Positions 1-8,249 are shown, counted from the stretch's first letter. The stretch: 36,790 bases of DNA from Sphingobacteriales bacterium (GCA_015654985.1 JAATFW010000348.1:1-36790); one strand, 5' to 3'. Translations and numbers: made by a program. The notes: generated by a model from the sequence alone, not told the origin.

Positions 1-1
1 C

Positions 2-2176
2 TCAAAACCCAGCATGTCTAACGGGAATACTTACCCGGCAATTGCAGTTCCCTGGGGTATGAATTTCTGGACTCCGCAAACCGGTGATATGGGGAATGGC
101 TGGGCATATACTTATGATGCAGATAAGATCAAAGGATTTAAACAAACTCATCAGCCCTCTCCATGGATGAATGATTACGGACAGTTTTCTATCATGCCTG
201 TTACCGGTAAACTTAAATTTACAGAGAACGACCGGGCAAGCTGGTTTTCGCATAAGGCTGAGGTTTCAAAACCATATTATTACAGCGTTTATCTTGCTGA
301 CGCAGATGTAACTACCGAATTGACGCCCACCGAGCGCGCCGCACAATTCAGATTTACATTCCCAAAATCCGACAGCTCTTTTATTGTTATAGATGCTTTT
401 GATAAAGGATCCTATATTAAAATAATTCCTTCAGAAAAAAAGATCGTTGGGTATTCTACCCGTTATAGCCGGGGACCGTTGCCTAACTTTAAAAACTACT
501 TCGTTATTTACATTGATAAGCCTTTCAGCGTTAACAAGACCTGGGATGATAAAGCCCTCAAAACAGAGCTTGAACTTCAGGCTGATCATGCCGGAGCCAT
601 TATCGGCTTTAAGACTGCTAAAGGTGAAAAAGTAAATCTAAGAGTTGCATCTTCTTTTATCAGCATAGAACAGGCAGATCTTAATCTTAAAAGAGAACTG
701 GCAAGCGATAGTTTTGATGCTACCATGCAGAAAGCGAAAGCTTTATGGAATAAGCGGTTAGGTGCAATAAAGGTGGAAGGAGGATCTGTGGATCAGGTGC
801 GTACATTCTATTCAAGTATGTATCGTACGTTATTCTTCCCCCATAAAATGTATGAACTTGACGGCAGTAATAAGATTGTTCATTACAGTCCTTATAACGG
901 CAAAACATTGCCGGGATATATGTTTGCCGGAACAGGTTTCTGGGATACTTTCAGGGCATTATATCCCTTTCTGAACCTGATGTATCCTTCCATTAATAAG
1001 GAGATGCAGGAAGGTTTGGCCAATGATTATAAAGAAGGCGGATGGTTGCCCGAGTGGTCGAGCCCCGGTTATGCTGATATTATGATAGGGAATAACTCTG
1101 CATCTGTAGTTGCCGATGCTTATATTAAGGGGTTAAGAGGTTACGATATTAATACGCTATATGAAGCTCTCATCCACGGAGCCAATAATGAGGGCCCCAT
1201 GACTGCAGTTGGCCGTAAGGGGGTTCAGTATTATAACGATCTTGGCTATGTGCCTTATGACGTTAATATTAATGAGAACGCCGCCCGCACTTTAGAATAT
1301 GCTTATGATGATTTCGCTATTTATAAACTCGGCAAAGCTTTGGGTAAGCCTGAGTCAGAGATCGGAATTTATGCTAAAAGAAGTCAGAATTACCGTAACC
1401 TCTTTGACCCTTCTACAGGATTAATGAGAGGAAAAAATAAAGACGGAAAATTCCAGTCTCCTTTTAATCCATTTAAATGGGGTGACGCGTTTACAGAGGG
1501 AAATAGCTGGCATTATTCATGGTCGGTATTCCACGATGTTCAGGGCCTGGTTAATTTAATGGGCGGCAGCAGTAAGTTTGTAACCAAGCTTGATTCTGTA
1601 TTCTCACTTCCCCCTGTTTTTGATGATAGCTATTACAGGGGTGTTATTCATGAGATCCGCGAAATGCAGGTTGCCGGTATGGGGCAGTATGCTCATGGAA
1701 ATCAGCCGATTCAGCATATGATCTACTTATATAACTACGCCGGCGCCCCATGGAAAACCCAATACTGGGCCCGCGAAGCTATGAACAGGCTATACCGTGC
1801 CACTCCCGACGGGTATTGCGGAGATGAAGATAATGGCCAGACTTCTGCCTGGTATGTTTTTTCAGCCCTTGGATTTTATCCTGTTACGCCGGCTGTAGAT
1901 CAGTATGTGCTGGGAGCACCTTTATTTAAAAAGGTTATTATTCAGCTTGAAAATGGGAAGCAGGTAATAATTAATGCGGCTAACAACAGCGATACAAACC
2001 GCTATGTGAACAATTTGACCTACGATGGTAAATCTTACAGCAAAAATTGGCTGAGCCATTCAGAACTGCAGAAAGGAGCGGTCCTTAATTTTAATATGTC
2101 GGCCACACCCAATACTCAAAGAGGGGTAAATAAAGCTGACTATCCATATTCTTTTTCAAATGAAAAAGACAAGTAG
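2..2176 (+). CDS. GH92 family alpha-mannosidase (5' end outside window)
   Basis: This is an exo-acting, calcium-dependent alpha-mannosidase of glycoside hydrolase family 92, probably periplasmic or surface-exposed. The reading frame is open at the left edge; the first Met (position 14) lies inside the conserved N-terminal GH92 segment (SNGNTYPAIAVPWG), so the true start and signal peptide are upstream. Counting from that Met, the family's catalytic acid is present as Glu495 in TEGNSWHY, and the paired base aspartates are Asp604 and Asp606 in GDEDNGQ. The acid-to-base spacing (109 and 111 residues) equals that recalled for the characterised enzyme Bt3990 (E533, D642, D644). The usual GNEP motif reads GNQP (Glu to Gln), an unusual change near the metal site. 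Linkage specificity (alpha-1,2, -1,3 or -1,6) cannot be read from sequence. The next gene begins 17 bases before this stop codon. Confidence 0.93.
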   Translation, partial: SKPSMSNGNTYPAIAVPWGMNFWTPQTGDMGNGWAYTYDADKIKGFKQTHQPSPWMNDYGQFSIMPVTGKLKFTENDRASWFSHKAEVSKPYYYSVYLADADVTTELTPTERAAQFRFTFPKSDSSFIVIDAFDKGSYIKIIPSEKKIVGYSTRYSRGPLPNFKNYFVIYIDKPFSVNKTWDDKALKTELELQADHAGAIIGFKTAKGEKVNLRVASSFISIEQADLNLKRELASDSFDATMQKAKALWNKRLGAIKVEGGSVDQVRTFYSSMYRTLFFPHKMYELDGSNKIVHYSPYNGKTLPGYMFAGTGFWDTFRALYPFLNLMYPSINKEMQEGLANDYKEGGWLPEWSSPGYADIMIGNNSASVVADAYIKGLRGYDINTLYEALIHGANNEGPMTAVGRKGVQYYNDLGYVPYDVNINENAARTLEYAYDDFAIYKLGKALGKPESEIGIYAKRSQNYRNLFDPSTGLMRGKNKDGKFQSPFNPFKWGDAFTEGNSWHYSWSVFHDVQGLVNLMGGSSKFVTKLDSVFSLPPVFDDSYYRGVIHEIREMQVAGMGQYAHGNQPIQHMIYLYNYAGAPWKTQYWAREAMNRLYRATPDGYCGDEDNGQTSAWYVFSALGFYPVTPAVDQYVLGAPLFKKVIIQLENGKQVIINAANNSDTNRYVNNLTYDGKSYSKNWLSHSELQKGAVLNFNMSATPNTQRGVNKADYPYSFSNEKDK

Positions 2177-4256
2177 AAACAGTTCAGGCATAGCATTTTA
2201 TAAAATGCTATGCCTGCTCATTTTTGTCCCGGGTACCTATCTTTCCGGGCAAACAATTGATAATCAGCAGGGAGTTGCAAGTCTTGTAAATGTTTTTCTT
2301 GGAACGTCGGCCGATCATGGGCAGATGTCTCCGGCTGCATCTTATCCTTTCAGTATGCTGAGCATCGGACCTCAGACTTACCCCAATACTCATACCGGTT
2401 ACGAGTACAATGCCAAACAGTTTCTGGGCTTTACCCATAACCGTTTTGAAGGGGTCGGTTGTACAGGGAGCGGTGGAATCATTTTAATTAAGCCTTTTCT
2501 GGGTTCCGATCCCCGGTCTGAGCTTATAAAAAACGGGCAGGACGGTACCCCAGGCACTTACAGGGTATCTTTTACGAATAAAATAAAGGCTGAACTTTCT
2601 GTATATAAAAACTCGGGTATACATAAATACCAGCTTCCTGAAGGAGAAAAAGGCTTTTTTATAGATCTGAGTCATAGTCTGTCGAACAGTTTTGTGGCTG
2701 AAGAACATACAATTGCGGGCCATACCCTAAGCGGCTGGGTTGATTCCAGAACCACCTGTCATGCCGGAAAGTACAGATCTTATTATTATATCGAATTTGA
2801 TAAGGATGTACGTTTGCAGGATATTTCTGTACATAAGCTTGTCGCAAAGCTTTCTTCCGGTAACAGGGAAGCAGAAATAAGGATCGCATTATCATCCGTG
2901 AATACCAGCTATGCAAAAGCAGCGTTATTCGCCGATTCTTTTGACCAGCTTAAGCAGCATAGTACTAACGACTGGAATAAACTCTTAAGTTCAATTAAGG
3001 TAAAAGGTGATCCTGAACGGGAAAAACTGTTCTATTCCATGTTATACCGTACCGTTCAGTCTCCCTATGTTATTTCTGAAAAGGATGGAACATACCGGGG
3101 AACAAACGGGGTCGAACAGCATTCTTCAGAAGTAATGTATAACGGTTGGGCGGTCTGGGATAATTACCGCACCCAGCTTCCTTTTTTATCTCTGGCATGG
3201 CCCGAAAGGTATCAGGGTATGGTAACGTCGCTTGCCAATCTATACCGCTACGGGAAAAAAGATTATGCTACTCAGAATGAGCCTTCAAATACAGTAAGAA
3301 CAGAGCATGCTATTGTTGTATTGCTGGATGCTTACCGAAAGGGGTATAAAGTAGAATTTGCCGGAATTATGGACTCCTTAATCAGGGAGACAGATCAGCT
3401 TGATTTCTCACATCCTGATAAGGCGCTTGAATCAAGCTACGATACCTGGGCGTTGTCGGAAATCCTCGCAATCCTGAAGAAAAAGGAACTCAGTGAAAAG
3501 TACAGGCAAAAGGCTCTGCGTTACAAAGATTACTGGAATAAAGACTTTAAAGACATCAGCAAACCTGATGTCGACAGGATGCAGGCAAGAGGGCTGTATC
3601 AGGGCACTATCTGGCAGTACCGGTGGTTTGTTCCTTTTGATGTTAAGGGACTGATTGATCTAACGGGAGGAAGCAGTAATTATACTGTTCAGCTTGATGA
3701 GTTCTTTTCCAATGATTATTATAATCACGCCAACGAACCCGATCTGCAGGTTCCCCTGATGTATAATGCTTCTCCGGAGCCATGGAAATCACAGGCACTG
3801 ATGCATAAGCTTGCTGCTGATACCGTTGTTCAGTACTACTTTAACGATAATAGCCGGGGCATAGATCCATTTGTAGACCGTATTTATAAGAACCAGCCAC
3901 AGGCCTATATCCGTACAATGGATGATGACGCCGGTGCGATGTCTGCGTGGTACATTTTTGCAGCCTGCGGTTTTTCTCCCGCATGCGTGGGATGGCCTGT
4001 ATATTACCTCAATGTACCTCTTTTTGAATCGGTGGAATTTACATGGCCGGGAAGGAAACCCTTCACCATCCAGGTTGAAAATTATTCTGCGACTAACAGG
4101 TATATTAAGAAAGTAATATTAAACGGAAAAGAACTTGACCGCAACTATATCACCCATCAGGAAATTATTTCCGGCGGGCGGATGCAAATTGTCGCTTCCG
4201 GCGAGCCGGATGTTAACCGGGGAATTAAAGACCAGTGGATCTCTCATATTAAGTAA
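2160..4256 (+). CDS. GH92 family glycosidase with Gln at the catalytic-acid position
   Basis: This is a second GH92 enzyme of 698 residues with an export signal (hydrophobic MLCLLIFVPGTYLSGQ, residues 16-31). The N-terminal VNVFLGTSADHGQMSPAASY segment and the (alpha/alpha)6 catalytic half are intact. Residue 481, aligned to the catalytic acid Glu, is Gln (LYQGTIWQYRWFVPFD). The base aspartates are kept (Asp588 and Asp590 in MDDDAGAMSAW), as is ANEP. Glu-to-Gln at this site is reported for a GH92 that hydrolyses mannose-1-phospho-6-mannose, where the phosphate leaving group needs no acid. That activity is therefore a reasonable prediction here, but unproven. The start at 2160 overlaps the upstream gene by 17 bases; Met16 at 2205 is an alternative, and it lies inside a perfect palindrome. 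An inactive or otherwise specialised GH92 is the alternative reading. Confidence 0.92.
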   Translation: MKKTSRNSSGIAFYKMLCLLIFVPGTYLSGQTIDNQQGVASLVNVFLGTSADHGQMSPAASYPFSMLSIGPQTYPNTHTGYEYNAKQFLGFTHNRFEGVGCTGSGGIILIKPFLGSDPRSELIKNGQDGTPGTYRVSFTNKIKAELSVYKNSGIHKYQLPEGEKGFFIDLSHSLSNSFVAEEHTIAGHTLSGWVDSRTTCHAGKYRSYYYIEFDKDVRLQDISVHKLVAKLSSGNREAEIRIALSSVNTSYAKAALFADSFDQLKQHSTNDWNKLLSSIKVKGDPEREKLFYSMLYRTVQSPYVISEKDGTYRGTNGVEQHSSEVMYNGWAVWDNYRTQLPFLSLAWPERYQGMVTSLANLYRYGKKDYATQNEPSNTVRTEHAIVVLLDAYRKGYKVEFAGIMDSLIRETDQLDFSHPDKALESSYDTWALSEILAILKKKELSEKYRQKALRYKDYWNKDFKDISKPDVDRMQARGLYQGTIWQYRWFVPFDVKGLIDLTGGSSNYTVQLDEFFSNDYYNHANEPDLQVPLMYNASPEPWKSQALMHKLAADTVVQYYFNDNSRGIDPFVDRIYKNQPQAYIRTMDDDAGAMSAWYIFAACGFSPACVGWPVYYLNVPLFESVEFTWPGRKPFTIQVENYSATNRYIKKVILNGKELDRNYITHQEIISGGRMQIVASGEPDVNRGIKDQWISHIK
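2185..2216 (+). terminator. 32-bp perfect palindrome, terminator- or attenuator-like
   Basis: Each 16-base half-site begins CAGGCATAGCATTTTA and is followed directly by its exact reverse complement. It starts 9 bases after the stop of the first GH92 gene and is followed by CTCATTTTTG, so in RNA it could form a hairpin with a short U-rich tail. It also lies inside the signal-peptide coding region of the second GH92 gene if that gene starts at 2160. It may terminate or attenuate transcription between the two genes, or it may bind a dimeric regulator. Confidence 0.6.
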
Positions 4257-4357
4257 TGAAAGCATTATGAGCTTTTGCAGAAGATTATAAACCGGCATGA
4301 ACTTAGCTAAGCGCTCTTTTGAACACCTTTAAAAAGCAACAATACAGTGCTCATGAT

Positions 4358-4481
4358 AGCTTCATTGCCTTTAAAACAGATTATTCTAATGAAACCTCGA
4401 TAAGCTGCCGCTTACAAACAGAAATGAATAAGAGCTTATCGAAGCTTCATTGCCATTAAAAAACAAATTATTCTAATGAAA
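4358..4481 (+). repeat. Imperfect direct repeat pair with internal inverted repeat
   Basis: Copy 1 (4358-4394) and copy 2 (4443-4481) share AGCTTCATTGCC, then TTAAAA, then ATTATTCTAATGAAA, with a few substitutions and a 2-base length difference. Between them, CGATAAGCT (4398-4406) and AGCTTATCG (4433-4441) form a 9-bp inverted repeat. Copy 2 supplies the start codon of the following phosphatase-fold gene. Copy 1 has the same ATGAAA context, but its frame does not lead into a gene. This looks like a local duplication of a leader region or a regulatory pair of sites. Confidence 0.6.
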
Positions 4482-5411
4482 ATACAACTTACGAATATGA
4501 TAAACAGAAGAGCTTTTCTCTTTATTCTATTGCTGTTACCGGTAATACATCTTGCCGCACAGACTTTAAATGCCGGGACTTATAATATCAGATATGATAA
4601 TCCGGGGGATTCCCTCGATTCATGGAAATACCGAAAACAGGTAGTTACAGAACTGATCACTTTTCATGAATATGATGTTTTTGGTATCCAGGAGGGACTT
4701 ATTAACCAGCTAAATGATCTGTCGGCCGGTTTACCGGGTTATGGATATACAGGCGTGGGAAGGGATGACGGAAAATCGGGTGGCGAATTCTCTGCTATCT
4801 TTTATAAAAAAAGCCGGTTAAACCTGTTGCACAGCGGTACCTTCTGGCTTTCAGGTACCGATATTCATAAACCCAATAGGGGCTGGGATGCGGTACTTCC
4901 AAGGATCTGTACCTGGGCAGAATTTGAAGACAAAGTTACCCATCGTAAATTCTTTCATTTTAACACTCATTTTGACCATGTTGGGGTAGTTGCCCGGAGA
5001 GAGAGTGCCGCTCTTATACTCCGGATGATCACCGAAATAGCAGGACGCTCGAACGTGATTTTAACCGGCGATTTCAATACCGATCAGACCAGCGAGGCTT
5101 ATGCAGTAATTAACAATTCAGGTAAACTGAAAGATTCATACGAAACAGCCGCTTTCAGATATGCTTTCAATGGTACTTTTAATGCTTTCAATATTAATAC
5201 CAAAACCGGCAGCCGGATAGATCATGTATTCCTGTCGCCGGGATTTAAGGTGCTTAAATATGGAATTCTTACAGATAATTATCCGGGAGTATCGTCCGAT
5301 GAGCAGAAAAAGGCCGGTTCAGACAACTTTCCCAAAGAGGTTTCATTAAAACATTATACAGCCCGGTTGCCATCCGATCATTTTCCGGTATTTGTAAAAG
5401 TGAGTTATTGA
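4476..5411 (+). CDS. Exported endonuclease/exonuclease/phosphatase-fold hydrolase
   Basis: This is a DNase I-like (EEP) fold metal-dependent phosphoesterase of 311 residues with a signal peptide (AFLFILLLLPVIHLAAQ, residues 13-29), so it acts outside the cytoplasm. The metal and catalytic motifs are in order: TYNIRYDN (Asn37), IQEG (Glu73), HFNTHFDH (His165, His168), TGDFNTD (Asp199, Asn201), RIDHVF (Asp249, His250) and PSDHFPV (Asp301, His302). EEP enzymes cleave phosphodiesters or phosphomonoesters on nucleic acids, lipids, inositols or sugars. Its position behind two GH92 mannosidases and before a sugar kinase favours a sugar-phosphate substrate. From memory, EEP-family mannoside phosphatases occur in Bacteroides yeast-mannan loci. 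The start at 4476 is uncertain; Met8 at 4497 is also possible. A nuclease role cannot be excluded. Confidence 0.87.
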   Translation: MKIQLTNMINRRAFLFILLLLPVIHLAAQTLNAGTYNIRYDNPGDSLDSWKYRKQVVTELITFHEYDVFGIQEGLINQLNDLSAGLPGYGYTGVGRDDGKSGGEFSAIFYKKSRLNLLHSGTFWLSGTDIHKPNRGWDAVLPRICTWAEFEDKVTHRKFFHFNTHFDHVGVVARRESAALILRMITEIAGRSNVILTGDFNTDQTSEAYAVINNSGKLKDSYETAAFRYAFNGTFNAFNINTKTGSRIDHVFLSPGFKVLKYGILTDNYPGVSSDEQKKAGSDNFPKEVSLKHYTARLPSDHFPVFVKVSY

Positions 5412-5424
5412 TTTTTTTTATCAC

Positions 5425-5444
5425 CCATCATGAAATTATGATGG
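5425..5444 (+). terminator. Hairpin after the phosphatase-fold gene
   Basis: CCATCAT (5425-5431) and ATGATGG (5438-5444) form a 7-bp stem with a 6-base loop, 13 bases after the stop codon. A T-run (ATTTTTTTTA) precedes the stem and GTTTTTTATTTGG follows a little further on. It is a weak candidate for a transcription end before the kinase gene, which has its own promoter-like sequence. Confidence 0.4.
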
Positions 5445-5463
5445 TGGAACACATGTTTTTTAT

Positions 5464-5501
5464 TTGGTGTCAATAGTAAAATAAATTTGCTAAAACGTTT
5501 T
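5464..5501 (+). promoter_or_regulatory. Candidate promoter with LacI-type operator core
   Basis: TAAATTTG at 5482-5489 matches the Bacteroidota -7 element TAnnTTTG, with TTTG at 5463-5466 as a short-spaced upstream element (15 bases). Directly downstream, AAAACGTTTT (5492-5501) is a 10-bp palindrome with a central CG, the usual core of LacI/GalR-family operators. A repressor bound there would cover the transcription start. The kinase ATG follows at 5553. Confidence 0.4.
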
Positions 5502-5552
5502 GTTTGTCTTAATTATGCGAAATAATAAAGACGAACTTTTTAAACCTACATA

Positions 5553-6449
5553 ATGGACAATTCTTTGGTATTAGGGATAGATATAGGTGGCTCTCATATT
5601 ACCTCTGCTCTTATTGATATTTCCTCAGGGCAAATGGCTCGCGAAACATATGTGCGGAAATTTGTAGATTCTCATCAGACAGCCGGAAAAATTATTACAG
5701 CCTGGTCTGAAGCTATTAACGGGTCTTTTAGCTTAGGTAATATTCCTGTTAACAGGATTGGGATAGCGATGCCGGGGCCTTTGGATTACGAACTGGGTGT
5801 TTGCTGGATTAAAGATCAGGACAAATATGAAAACCTGTACGGATTAAATATCAAAGAATTACTTGCCCGCGAGCTAAAAATAGGGCCCGGCAATATCAGG
5901 ATCATGAATGATGCCTGCTGTTTCCTTCAGGGAGAAGTTCTTGGTACCCTCGATAGTAAATATAAAATAGTAATGGGCTTTACCCTGGGAACAGGCCTGG
6001 GATCAGCAATATATAATGACGGAACAGTTACTGATGCAGATCTGTGGCGTCTTCCGTTTCAGGATGGAATTGCCGAAGATTATCTTTCTACAAGATGGTT
6101 TATCAGGCGATATACGGAATTAACCGGTAAGACAGTAAATGATGTAAAGCACTTACTGGAAGGCGTAGATAACGATCCTGCAGTGCGTGCAATATTCAAG
6201 GAGTTTGGAAGAACGCTTGGCGGATTTTTAAATCATTGTATTGGTACTTATGCGCCTGAAGCAATAGTGCTTGGTGGCAATATTGCTAAATCGCCGGAGT
6301 TATATTTAGAACACCTGGAAAATGTTTTAGCAGAATCCGGCAACCTGATTCCAGTAAGTCTGGCAAGGCTTGGGGAAGAAGCGGCGCTTATAGGTGCAGC
6401 AGGTATCTGGAAAAAGACTCTTCTTTCGGAAAACCAAATTGCAGGTTGA
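5553..6449 (+). CDS. ROK family sugar kinase
   Basis: This is a ROK-family (glucokinase/fructokinase-like) kinase of 298 residues, probably phosphorylating the hexose released by the upstream glycosidases. The N-terminal phosphate-binding motif is GIDIGGSHI (residues 8-16). The catalytic base is Asp120 in MNDACCF, followed by the second glycine-rich motif LGTGLGSA (145-152) and LGGNIAKS near the C-terminus. The CxCGxxGC zinc site of many ROK kinases is not seen; that stretch reads PFQDGIAEDY. Sugar specificity is not clear from sequence; mannose or another hexose would suit the context. The permease gene follows after 52 bases on the same strand, consistent with one transcript. Confidence 0.88.
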   Translation: MDNSLVLGIDIGGSHITSALIDISSGQMARETYVRKFVDSHQTAGKIITAWSEAINGSFSLGNIPVNRIGIAMPGPLDYELGVCWIKDQDKYENLYGLNIKELLARELKIGPGNIRIMNDACCFLQGEVLGTLDSKYKIVMGFTLGTGLGSAIYNDGTVTDADLWRLPFQDGIAEDYLSTRWFIRRYTELTGKTVNDVKHLLEGVDNDPAVRAIFKEFGRTLGGFLNHCIGTYAPEAIVLGGNIAKSPELYLEHLENVLAESGNLIPVSLARLGEEAALIGAAGIWKKTLLSENQIAG

Positions 6450-6501
6450 TAAAATATTGAGCTTAAGCTAACGGCTCATTAAATAGTAAAACTTAAATGA
6501 T

Positions 6502-7899
6502 ATGAAACAAGATAAAACAAACAACATTCCTCTTTATGCACTCACCCTGCTGTTTTTTATGTGGGGATTTATTACCTGCATGAACGACGTTCTGATCCCT
6601 CATTTAAAAGAGCTTTTCAACTTAACATATGTGCGGGCGATGCTTGTGCAGTTTTGTTTCTTTGGCGCCTATTTTCTCGGGTCTTTAGCGTACTTTTTAA
6701 TCTCGCACTTTAAAGGCGACCCCATTAATAAAATAGGCTACAAGAACGGAATTCTGATCGGCCTGGTAGTTTCAGCCGTGGGTTGCTGTCTTTTCTATCC
6801 CGCAGCAGCTTTGTCTGTCTATGGTTTATTCCTGGGTGCGTTTTTTATACTGGGCCTGGGCTTTACATTACTTCAGATAACGGCAAACCCATATGTGTCT
6901 CTTCTTGGCCCGGAGGATACAGCATCCAGCCGCTTAAACCTGGTACAGGCGTTTAACTCTTTCGGTACCACCATTGCACCGATTATAGGGGGGTACCTCG
7001 TATTTCAGTTCTTTGCACAAAACGGAGAGCTTTCTGCGGGTGCCACAAAACTTCCTTACCTTATTTTTGGAGCGATCTTTTTTATTGTTGCCATTTTTAT
7101 GAATAAGATAAAGCTGCCGGTATTTAAGGCGGATGAAACCGGCATGCAGGGTATAGGTGCACTTAAATTTCCACAGTTAAAGATGGGCATTGGCGGGATC
7201 TTCTGTTATGTAGGTGCAGAGGTAGCTATTGGCAGCTTTATGATCAGTTTTATTTCTCATGACGATATCGGTGGTTTTTCACAGGCTGCGGCTAAGAACT
7301 ATCTTTCTTTATATTGGGGAGGTGCTATGATCGGAAGATTCCTTGGTTCAATTTCGCTGAATAATAATCTGGCGTTGTCTAAAAAGGTAATTTACATGAT
7401 CGCTACATCAGTTGCCATCTTTGTTCTTATTTTCAGCATTGTAGATCTGTCATTTGCACAGATCAGTGTATTTCTGCTGTTTATTGTGTTAAACCTTGTT
7501 GCTTTCTTTATAGGTAAATCAGCTCCTGCACGCACACTTTCCATATTTGCTGCTGTTAATATTATTCTTTTAATTGTTACTATATTCAGCAAGGGGAGTA
7601 TTGCAATGTGGTCGATTGTAAGTATCGGACTGTTTAACTCAATTATGTGGTCGAATATCTTTACCCTTTCGATTGCGGGATTAGGCCCTTATACAAGTCA
7701 GGGTTCTTCTCTCCTGGTAATGGCTATTCTGGGTGGTGCGCTGGTGCCTCTCTTGCAGGGAAGTATCGCGGATACCGTTGGCGTTCAATATTCATTTTTT
7801 CTGCCGGTGTTATGCTATTGCTATATTCTTTATTTTGGATTCTTCTGTTCCAAAAGAGTGGCGGCTGGCGAGGCAATTATTTCGGCGGCAAGGCATTAA
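6502..7899 (+). CDS. FucP/GluP-type sugar:proton symporter (MFS)
   Basis: This is an inner-membrane major facilitator superfamily transporter of 465 residues from the fucose:H+ symporter (FHS) family, with about 12 hydrophobic segments. Diagnostic stretches are FFMWGFITCMNDVLIPHLK near the N-terminus, and ANPYVSLLGPEDTASSRLNL followed by QAFNSFGTTIAPIIGGYL in the first half. These match Bacteroidota glucose/galactose/mannose permeases. It probably imports the free hexose for phosphorylation by the ROK kinase encoded 52 bases upstream. The exact sugar is not evident. A strong terminator follows about 320 bases downstream, after one small open frame. Confidence 0.9.
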   Translation: MKQDKTNNIPLYALTLLFFMWGFITCMNDVLIPHLKELFNLTYVRAMLVQFCFFGAYFLGSLAYFLISHFKGDPINKIGYKNGILIGLVVSAVGCCLFYPAAALSVYGLFLGAFFILGLGFTLLQITANPYVSLLGPEDTASSRLNLVQAFNSFGTTIAPIIGGYLVFQFFAQNGELSAGATKLPYLIFGAIFFIVAIFMNKIKLPVFKADETGMQGIGALKFPQLKMGIGGIFCYVGAEVAIGSFMISFISHDDIGGFSQAAAKNYLSLYWGGAMIGRFLGSISLNNNLALSKKVIYMIATSVAIFVLIFSIVDLSFAQISVFLLFIVLNLVAFFIGKSAPARTLSIFAAVNIILLIVTIFSKGSIAMWSIVSIGLFNSIMWSNIFTLSIAGLGPYTSQGSSLLVMAILGGALVPLLQGSIADTVGVQYSFFLPVLCYCYILYFGFFCSKRVAAGEAIISAARH

Positions 7900-7987
7900 G
7901 AGAACAGATTTCCTCTATAAAAAGTTCTAAAGGCAGAGCCGGGAACAAAAGGAATGTGGTTGCTTACAGCAAACGGTAGCTTACCGC

Positions 7988-8191
7988 ATGGAACTGGAAA
8001 TGATGCACCGCAGGTATGAAAGGACATTGGCTGACTTGTCGGCATTGATTGCCGATTATGAAACATTATTCAGCGAAGTCAAAGTACAGTACCTGGGCAA
8101 AAAGCTGAAAGAACTGAAAAAAGAAATCCCGGCTGAAAAGCCAGCTTTCGTGATGCTGGTAGAAAACATCCGGTTAGCTTATGGCACTTAG
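7988..8191 (+). CDS. Hypothetical 67-residue charged protein
   Basis: This is a small open frame rich in Leu, Glu and Lys, with a predicted helical character (RTLADLSALIADYETLFSEV, then KKLKELKKEI). No family was recognised. The frame is open back to about 7931, so the ATG at 7988 is the first usable start but the ORF could be the tail of something older. It ends 30 bases before a strong intrinsic terminator, which supports transcription through it, either as the last gene of the sugar operon or as read-through. A gene remnant is the alternative. Confidence 0.4.
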   Translation: MELEMMHRRYERTLADLSALIADYETLFSEVKVQYLGKKLKELKKEIPAEKPAFVMLVENIRLAYGT

Positions 8192-8221
8192 TGTGACAAA
8201 TTAAACCACACATCAATTACC

Positions 8222-8249
8222 GGGCAGGTTTTCAAACCTGCCCTTTTTT
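8222..8249 (+). terminator. Strong intrinsic terminator of the mannoside module
   Basis: GGGCAGGTTT (8222-8231) pairs with AAACCTGCCC (8234-8243), giving about 9 bp of GC-rich stem with a tetraloop. Six T residues follow at once (8244-8249). This is a textbook rho-independent terminator for + strand transcription and marks the end of the catabolic operon. Confidence 0.9.

Noticed and set aside
7647-7979. 110-residue + frame overlapping the symporter gene end
   Set aside because: It is a shifted-frame shadow of the well-supported FucP/GluP-type gene and continues into non-coding sequence.
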